Source: Solirubrobacterales bacterium
GTDB taxonomy: Bacteria; Actinomycetota; Thermoleophilia; Solirubrobacterales; Solirubrobacteraceae
Length of the DNA: 17,875 bases
Reading direction: 5' to 3'
NCBI GenBank assembly: GCA_025963955.1
Contig: JAOPZU010000460.1
Coordinates: 1-17,875, forward strand
In this document: positions 14,334 to 17,875 of the stretch, piece after piece
Layout of the letters: each line of letters begins with the position of its first letter
Position numbering within the stretch: position 1 is the first letter of the stretch
Translations under genes and position numbers: made by a program
The notes under the pieces: model-generated
What the model was told of the DNA's origin: nothing
Seen by the model: only the letters and a program-made list of their open reading frames with translations
Databases searched by the model: none

Positions 14334-15131
14334 TCAGCTCCCGGCCAGACGGGCGCGCAGACGCGCCAGTTCCTCCGCGGTGAGCCCGGCGGACAGCAGC
14401 CACGCCTCCGCGCCGCCGTGGTCCCGGTCCAGCAGCTCGAGCACGCGCTCCATCGTCCCGGGCGGGGGGCTGTGCCTTGCGACGTCGTCCACGTCCATCT
14501 CGGCGGCGTAGGTCTTCGTCGCCGCCAGCCGCCGGACGATGGCGTCGATGTTGTGGGTGGTCGCCTCGTAGTCGGCGGCGATCGCCTCGCGCGGGGCGCC
14601 GGCCGCGGCGAGCGCGAGGGCGACGACGGTCCCCGTCCGGTCCTTCCCGGCGGCGCAGTGGATCAGCGTGGCCCCGTCGGTCTCCGCGATCGCGCGCAGC
14701 GCGGCGACGATCGAGTCGGGCCGGCGCTCGAGGTAGCCGAGGTAGGCGCGGACGGTCGGGGTCTCGCCCGGCAGCTCGGCGCCGCGGTTGTCGCCCCACG
14801 GCTTGATCGTGGCGAGATCCAGGTCGGTGCCGCCACCCGTGGCCGGGTAGAGCGAGTGGTGCTGGATGCGGACCCGCGGGTCCTCGGCGAGGGGGCCCGG
14901 CCCCTCGGAGGCGATCTCGAACTCCGTGCGCAGGTCGATGACGGTCCGCAGGGCGTGGTCCTCCACCAGGACCCGGATGTCCTGCGGCGTGAGGTCCTGC
15001 AGGTTGTCCGACCGCAGCAGCACCCGGGGCGCGACGCGGGCGCCGTCGGCCAGCGGGAGGCCGGCCAGGTCCCGGGCGTTCACGGCGCCCTCGAGGGTGA
15101 TCGTCGTGGTCACGGTGGTGTCGTCGGGCAC
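14334..15131 (-). CDS. Tyrosine-protein phosphatase (PtpB-like, HCxxGKDRTG)
   Basis: A 265-residue phosphatase of the Y_phosphatase3 family, related to mycobacterial PtpB and Listeria LipA. The P-loop HCAAGKDRTG (158-167) gives nucleophile C159 and R165, with the Lys-Asp pair that distinguishes this atypical group and is linked to phosphoinositide or triple-specificity activity in some members. The N-terminal ITLEGAVNARDLAGLPL and VLLRSDNLQDLT segments are typical, as is VIDLRTEFE (64-72). The C-terminal helices carry ADYEATTHNI and GLTAEELARLRARL. There is no signal peptide. GTG 15131 is chosen over GTG 15140 because a TAGCGT hexamer ends 7 nt upstream. Possible targets are phosphoproteins of the cytoplasm; unknown here. 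Confidence 0.9.
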   Translation of the reverse strand: MPDDTTVTTTITLEGAVNARDLAGLPLADGARVAPRVLLRSDNLQDLTPQDIRVLVEDHALRTVIDLRTEFEIASEGPGPLAEDPRVRIQHHSLYPATGGGTDLDLATIKPWGDNRGAELPGETPTVRAYLGYLERRPDSIVAALRAIAETDGATLIHCAAGKDRTGTVVALALAAAGAPREAIAADYEATTHNIDAIVRRLAATKTYAAEMDVDDVARHSPPPGTMERVLELLDRDHGGAEAWLLSAGLTAEELARLRARLAGS

Positions 15132-15138
15132 GTCCCCC

Positions 15139-15144
15139 ACGCTA
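15139..15144 (-). promoter_or_regulatory. -10 element TAGCGT, likely leaderless start of the phosphatase gene
   Basis: On the minus strand TAGCGT (identical to the one before the CoA-transferase gene) ends 7 nt before GTG 15131. Its last bases overlap the alternative GTG 15140, so that start would precede transcription. Confidence 0.45.
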
Positions 15145-15186
15145 GCGCGGGCGGGTGCGCGCGCAGGTTGCGGCGCGGTGACCCGG

Positions 15187-15215
15187 GCGCGGCCTCCGGC
15201 GGGGCCCGGCCGCGC
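15187..15215 (-). terminator. Hairpin terminator after the DUF6812-like gene
   Basis: GCGCGGCC (15187-15194) and GGCCGCGC (15208-15215) form a perfect 8-bp stem with a 13-nt loop. It directly abuts the TGA stop of the minus-strand gene. There is no U-tract. Confidence 0.45.
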
Positions 15216-15515
15216 TCAGACGGAGGTCAGCGGGGGCGGCGAGGACGGCCCGGCCCCCGCGTCCAGCGGAACGGCGAGCACGATCTGCAGCCGCGAGACG
15301 ATGAGGAACGGGTGCAGCGCCGTGGAGTGCGGGTCGTCGAGCAGGCCGACGCTCACGTCCGTCAGCGAGACGAAGTCGCGCTCCGTCGCGTTGAGCACGT
15401 CCGAGACGCGGGACCGGTAGCCGTCGCGCGCGAGCGTCAGCGTCCCCTCGATGCGGTGGCGCGCGGTCTCGATGACGACGCGTTCGTGCCGGTGCTGCTC
15501 CATGGGCTCCATCAT
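15216..15515 (-). CDS. DUF6812-like small protein
   Basis: A 99-residue protein. The core is HERVVIETARHRIEGTLTLAR followed by DGYRSRVSDVLNATERDFVSLTDV and a final LIVSRLQIVLAV strand. This resembles, from memory, the DUF6812 family of small beta-rich proteins found mainly in Thermoleophilia and related actinobacteria, of unknown function. The last 15 residues are Gly/Pro-rich. Start codons at 15515, 15512 and 15503 are all in frame; the sequence does not decide between them because there is neither a clear ribosome site nor a -10 hexamer. It lies 77 bp downstream of the unrecognised acidic protein gene on the same strand, possibly in one operon. No membrane segment or signal peptide. Confidence 0.75.
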   Translation of the reverse strand: MMEPMEQHRHERVVIETARHRIEGTLTLARDGYRSRVSDVLNATERDFVSLTDVSVGLLDDPHSTALHPFLIVSRLQIVLAVPLDAGAGPSSPPPLTSV

Positions 15516-15592
15516 GGTGGTTCTTCGGCCGGCTGTCGCCCCGGGATGACACGGGCGCGCCGCGGTGGACGCGTGTCGGCCCGGGCCGGCGG

Positions 15593-15997
15593 CTACTCGC
15601 CCGGCCCGCCGGCTTCCTCGCCGAGCGTGTCGAGCATCGAGACCGCCGTGATCTGGGCCGGCGTGCCGGCGACCTGGTCGCCGCCCATGTCCTGGAGCTC
15701 GGGGTAGAAGGCGACGTGGACGTTGATCTCCTCCTCGCCCGCGTCCTCCAGCACGATGACCGCGCGGCCGGGGCCGCCCTCCGGTCCCGCGGCGGCCGCC
15801 GGGCTGTCGCGGTCGGTCACGGTGGAGCGGACGGCGACCAGTACGTCCATGGCGAGCGCGCGCCAGTGACCGGCCGCCTCGGCCTGCTCGGCCGGCGTCA
15901 TGTCCTGCAGGTGGTGGGCGTTGCGGCTGGCCAGGGCGGCGACCGCGGCGTTCAGGGTCGCGTCGGTCAGCAGGTCGTCGGCGTCGTAGGAGCTCAC
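15593..15997 (-). CDS. Unrecognised acidic protein
   Basis: A 134-residue acidic, soluble protein that I do not recognise. It has a helical N-terminal half (DLLTDATLNAAVAALASRNA, then EQAEAAGHWRALAMDVLVAVR), a Pro/Gly/Ala linker (about 64-76), and a likely beta C-terminal half (AVIVLEDAG, INVHVAFYPELQDMGGDQV) ending with TPAQITAVSMLDTLGEEAG. There are no Cys residues and no obvious catalytic motif. Codon third positions are almost all G/C. GTG 15997 is chosen because a CAGACT hexamer ends 7 nt upstream and an earlier start would run into the intergenic region shared with the polymerase gene. It may be co-transcribed with the DUF6812-like gene downstream. Confidence 0.65.
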   Translation of the reverse strand: MSSYDADDLLTDATLNAAVAALASRNAHHLQDMTPAEQAEAAGHWRALAMDVLVAVRSTVTDRDSPAAAAGPEGGPGRAVIVLEDAGEEEINVHVAFYPELQDMGGDQVAGTPAQITAVSMLDTLGEEAGGPGE

Positions 15998-16004
15998 CCC
16001 GGGG

Positions 16005-16010
16005 AGTCTG
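16005..16010 (-). promoter_or_regulatory. -10 candidate CAGACT before the acidic protein gene
   Basis: On the minus strand CAGACT ends 7 nt before GTG 15997. It lacks the T1 of TANNNT but keeps A2 and T6. The rest of the 225-bp gap up to the polymerase gene shows nothing else convincing. Confidence 0.3.
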
Positions 16011-16210
16011 ACGCCCGCGCGGGCCGGATGTTGCGCCGGGAGGCCCGCGGTGGGAGCGTGAACGGCATGACCCGCGAGGAAGCGGTCCGAGAGGCCGGTC
16101 GCCGTCAGGACGCGGACGCCGGGGACCGGTCGGGGACAAGCGGGTGAGCGGCCGCCGGCCCGCCCGGCGCAACGCCGCCTGCGCGCGGCCTCGCCCTCGT
16201 GCCCGGCTGC

Positions 16211-16216
16211 GATGCT
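16211..16216 (+). promoter_or_regulatory. -10 candidate GATGCT before the polymerase gene
   Basis: GATGCT ends 6 nt before ATG 16223, again matching A2 and T6 at the leaderless spacing. It lies downstream of the alternative GTG 16199, favouring ATG 16223. Confidence 0.3.
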
Positions 16217-16222
16217 CCCCCG

Positions 16223-17284
16223 ATGGCGAAGAGCGAGGCCACAGAGATTGACGCCGGCGGCCGGGCGCTGCGGGTGTCCAGCGGCAGCCGGGTGATCTTC
16301 CCCGCGACGGACCGGACACCGGAGATCACGAAGCTGCAGGTCGTCGAGTACTACCTCGCGGTCGAGGACGGCATCCTGCGCGCGCTGCGCGAGCGGCCCG
16401 TCACCCTCGAGCGCTGGCCGAAGGGCGTGCACGAGGGGATCGTCGTGTCCACCCGCGAGAAGGGCGGCGGCGACGCCTTCTTCCAGAAGCGGGTGCCCCG
16501 CGGCGCGCCGGACTACCTCCAGACCTGCACGATCGAGTTCCCCTCCGGGCGGACCGCCGACGAGATCTGCCCGACGGAGATCGCCGTCGTCGGCTGGGCG
16601 GCGCAGATGGGGACGATCACCTTCCACCCGTGGCCGGTGCGGCGCGGCGACGTCGACCACCCGGACGAGATGCGGATCGACCTGGACCCGCAGCCCGGGA
16701 CCGACTTCGACGACGCGGTCCGGGTGGCGGCGACCGCGCGTGAGCTGCTCGAGGAGCTCGGCTACCGGGGCTTCCCGAAGACGAGCGGCGGGCGCGGCGT
16801 CCACATCTACGTCCGCATCGAGCCGAAGTGGACGTTCACCGACGTGCGCCACGCGGTCATCGCCTTCGGGCGTGAGCTCGAGCGCCGGCTGCCCGGCGAG
16901 GTGACCACGAAGTGGTGGAAGGAGGAGCGCGGCGAACAGGTCTTCGTGGACTACAACCAGAACGCCCGCGACCGGACGATCGCCTCCGCCTATTCCATCC
17001 GCCCGCGGCCCGGTGCGCCGGTGTCCGCGCCGCTGGAGTGGGACGAGCTGCCGCACGTCCAGCCCGAGCACTTCACCGTCGCGACGATGCCCGCGCGCTT
17101 CGCCGAGGTGGGGGACCGGCACGCGGCGATCGACGCGGTCCAGCACTCGTTGCAGCCGCTGCTCGACATGTACGAGCGGGACGAGGCCGGGGACATGCCC
17201 TACCCGCCCGACTACCCCAAGATGCCGGGGGAGCCGAAGCGGGTGCAGCCCTCGCGAGCGCGGCCGGAGGCGGAGGCGGAGTAG
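16223..17284 (+). CDS. Stand-alone LigD-like primase-polymerase (NHEJ/gap-filling polymerase)
   Basis: A 353-residue archaeo-eukaryotic-primase-type polymerase equal to the polymerase domain of LigD, without ligase or phosphoesterase domains. It is comparable to mycobacterial PolD1/PolD2 and Prim-PolC, which fill short gaps in repair and prefer ribonucleotides. The start VIFPATDRTPEITKLQVVEYY is the family's N-terminus. Metal ligands are D153 and D155 in MRIDLDP and D243 in FVDYNQN. The nucleotide-binding His is H194 in TSGGRGVHIYV, and SAYSIRPRPGAPVSAPLEW is also typical. The last 15 residues are charged and probably disordered. No Ku or ATP-dependent ligase gene lies within the window, so any partners are encoded elsewhere. 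Confidence 0.93.
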   Translation: MAKSEATEIDAGGRALRVSSGSRVIFPATDRTPEITKLQVVEYYLAVEDGILRALRERPVTLERWPKGVHEGIVVSTREKGGGDAFFQKRVPRGAPDYLQTCTIEFPSGRTADEICPTEIAVVGWAAQMGTITFHPWPVRRGDVDHPDEMRIDLDPQPGTDFDDAVRVAATARELLEELGYRGFPKTSGGRGVHIYVRIEPKWTFTDVRHAVIAFGRELERRLPGEVTTKWWKEERGEQVFVDYNQNARDRTIASAYSIRPRPGAPVSAPLEWDELPHVQPEHFTVATMPARFAEVGDRHAAIDAVQHSLQPLLDMYERDEAGDMPYPPDYPKMPGEPKRVQPSRARPEAEAE

Positions 17285-17286
17285 CG

Positions 17287-17306
17287 CCGGAGGACTCGAA
17301 CCCACG
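17287..17306 (-). other. tRNA T-arm-like fragment (possible tRNA remnant)
   Basis: The minus strand reads GTGGG-TTCGAGT-CCTCC just after the polymerase gene, a good match to a tRNA T stem-loop with one mismatch and one G-T pair. No D arm, anticodon arm or matching 5' acceptor is found in the next 80 bases, so it is not a tRNA. It may be a relic of a tRNA 3' end, for example an old integration site, or chance. Confidence 0.3.
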
Positions 17307-17340
17307 CCCCGTCCCGCCGACGAGTCCGCCCGTGGGGGTT
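17299..17340 (+). terminator. Possible terminator after the polymerase gene
   Basis: AACCCACG (17299-17306) can pair with CGTGGGGGTT (17331-17340) with a two-base bulge around a 24-nt GC-rich loop. It overlaps the tRNA-like fragment. Support is weak. Confidence 0.25.
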
Positions 17341-17361
17341 GCGGCACGCCCCGTCCTCACC

Positions 17362-17367
17362 TACCGT
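17362..17367 (+). promoter_or_regulatory. -10 element TACCGT before the 41-codon ORF
   Basis: TACCGT ends 10 nt before ATG 17378, slightly farther than at the other leaderless starts. It predicts a 5' leader of only about 3-4 nt. Confidence 0.35.
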
Positions 17368-17377
17368 TGAGCGGGTC

Positions 17378-17503
17378 ATGTCCTCCGCCGTCGCCGACAG
17401 CACGCTGCGCCCGCTCGCCCCCCTGGGCCAGACGCGGACGTGGCCGGCCGCCGCGACGTCGTGGTTCACGACGAAGCCGATCGACCAGCGCCGCGGCGAC
17501 TGA
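17378..17503 (+). CDS. 41-residue ORF upstream of the repeat-protein gene, possible leader peptide
   Basis: ATG 17378 opens a 41-residue ORF (starts MSSAVADSTLRPLAPLGQ, ends PIDQRRGD) closed by TGA 17501-17503. Every codon before the stop ends in G or C, which is strong evidence for coding at this length. There is no membrane segment and no recognisable domain. Its stop lies 15 bp before the next ATG and 16 nt before a hairpin that contains that ATG. It could therefore be a small protein of the same operon or a leader whose translation affects the downstream gene. Both are inference. Confidence 0.5.
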   Translation: MSSAVADSTLRPLAPLGQTRTWPAAATSWFTTKPIDQRRGD

Positions 17504-17518
17504 GCGGGAGTCCCTTCC

Positions 17519-17875
17519 ATGGCTTCCGCGACGTTCGCGGAAGCCACGACCACCCCGGCTCGCAAGGGCACCCGGGTGGTGTGGGACCGCGACTCCATCA
17601 TCACGGCGATCCAGGAATGGGTCGCCCGCTACGGCGAGCCGCCGCGTGCGGCCGACTGGAACCCGTCCTCGGCGCGGTGGTCCGCCCAGGACTGGCGGAT
17701 CGCCCGGTACCGGGCCGGTCGTGAGGACGGCTCCGCCTGGCCGGCGCTGAACTCCGCCAAGCGCCCGTTCGACGGATCCCTGAACGCCGCCGTCCGCGCG
17801 GCCGGCTTCGCGCCGGCCAGGCCGGGGCCGCGGCGCCGGGGGACGGTCGACCTCACGCGCACCCACGACGCCGAT
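17519..17875 (+). CDS. Homing-endonuclease-associated repeat protein (5' part, runs off right edge)
   Basis: 119 codons from ATG 17519 to the window edge without a stop. Residues about 22-105 match the homing-endonuclease-associated repeat (HNH_repeat, PF18780-like): TRVVWDRDSIITAIQEWVAR, GEPPRAADWNPSSARW, WPALNSAKRPFDGSLNAAVRAAGFAP. The pattern is the usual Ile-rich helix, G-x-PP-x-AADW turn and final W/L-N-A-A-x-x-AAGF. Such repeats act as DNA-binding helix-turn-helix modules, alone or fused to HNH nucleases or other HTH domains, and are numerous in Thermoleophilia and related actinobacteria. Whether a nuclease domain follows cannot be seen. GGGAG 8 nt upstream is the likely ribosome site. 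A perfect hairpin at 17520-17546 covers the start codon. Confidence 0.75.
   Translation, partial: MASATFAEATTTPARKGTRVVWDRDSIITAIQEWVARYGEPPRAADWNPSSARWSAQDWRIARYRAGREDGSAWPALNSAKRPFDGSLNAAVRAAGFAPARPGPRRRGTVDLTRTHDAD
17520..17546 (+). promoter_or_regulatory. Perfect 12-bp inverted repeat containing the start codon
   Basis: TGGCTTCCGCGA (17520-17531) and TCGCGGAAGCCA (17535-17546) are perfectly complementary around CGT. The T and G of ATG 17519 are paired in the stem, so the mRNA form would restrict initiation. As DNA it is also a near-symmetric protein-binding site. Confidence 0.55.

Noticed and set aside
16067..16147. 26-codon ORF (starts MTREEAVREAGR) in the gap between the acidic protein and polymerase genes
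   Set aside because: Very short, with poorly placed GGGAG and no -10 hexamer or domain. It may be coding but the sequence alone does not support it.
15593..17347. 584-codon minus-strand frame through the polymerase gene into the acidic protein
   Set aside because: Only the last 134 codons (from GTG 15997) have convincing protein character. The rest is the antisense shadow of the polymerase gene.

Overview
The window is about 17.9 kb of very GC-rich bacterial chromosome. It has dense coding with near-total G/C third positions, GTG as well as ATG starts, and short intergenic gaps. The gene content (an RibD_C-type reductase, an M29 aminopeptidase, a DUF6812-like small protein, a LigD-type stand-alone polymerase, homing-endonuclease-associated repeats, a tRNA-Ser without encoded CCA) points to an actinobacterium. 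My best guess is class Thermoleophilia (Solirubrobacterales-like), which is inference, not proof. I see no insertion sequence, CRISPR array, phage module or toxin-antitoxin pair.

Layout. (1) 1-1111, minus strand: a gene start running off the left edge and a fatty acyl desaturase. (2) 1257-5650, plus strand: RibD_C reductase, acetyl-CoA hydrolase/CoA-transferase, M29 aminopeptidase, and a patatin-like phospholipase overlapping the aminopeptidase. (3) 5744-5863: tRNA-Ser(GGA) with a hairpin terminator. (4) 5958-7308: a palindromic operator, an ArsR-type regulator and an SRPBCC protein in a translationally coupled pair. (5) 7383-9737: a secreted S53 (sedolisin/kumamolisin) peptidase. It converges on three minus-strand genes for envelope-type proteins (coiled-coil membrane protein, secreted beta-sandwich protein, 46-residue membrane protein). 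(6) 11352-12077: a DnaQ-like exonuclease. (7) 12130-14293: two convergent SDR genes that look like the two halves of a known fused fatty acyl reductase. (8) 14334-15997, minus strand: a tyrosine phosphatase, a DUF6812-like protein and an unrecognised acidic protein. (9) 16223-17284: a stand-alone LigD-like primase-polymerase. (10) 17285-17875: a tRNA T-arm-like scrap, a 41-codon ORF, and the start of a homing-endonuclease-associated-repeat protein whose start codon lies in a perfect 12-bp hairpin.

Themes. Lipid metabolism recurs (desaturase, CoA-transferase, patatin, SDR pair), as does DNA maintenance (DnaQ-like nuclease, LigD-like polymerase), but most genes look like independent units. The strongest window-wide signal is transcriptional. 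Seven genes have a TANNNT -10 hexamer ending 6 to 8 nt before the start codon and usually no Shine-Dalgarno sequence, so many mRNAs here are probably leaderless. Genes that overlap an upstream gene lack it. Most of the window is otherwise ordinary housekeeping chromosome. The places most worth a second look are the right-hand end (leader ORF, start-codon hairpin, repeat protein), the split reductase, and the leaderless promoter pattern.
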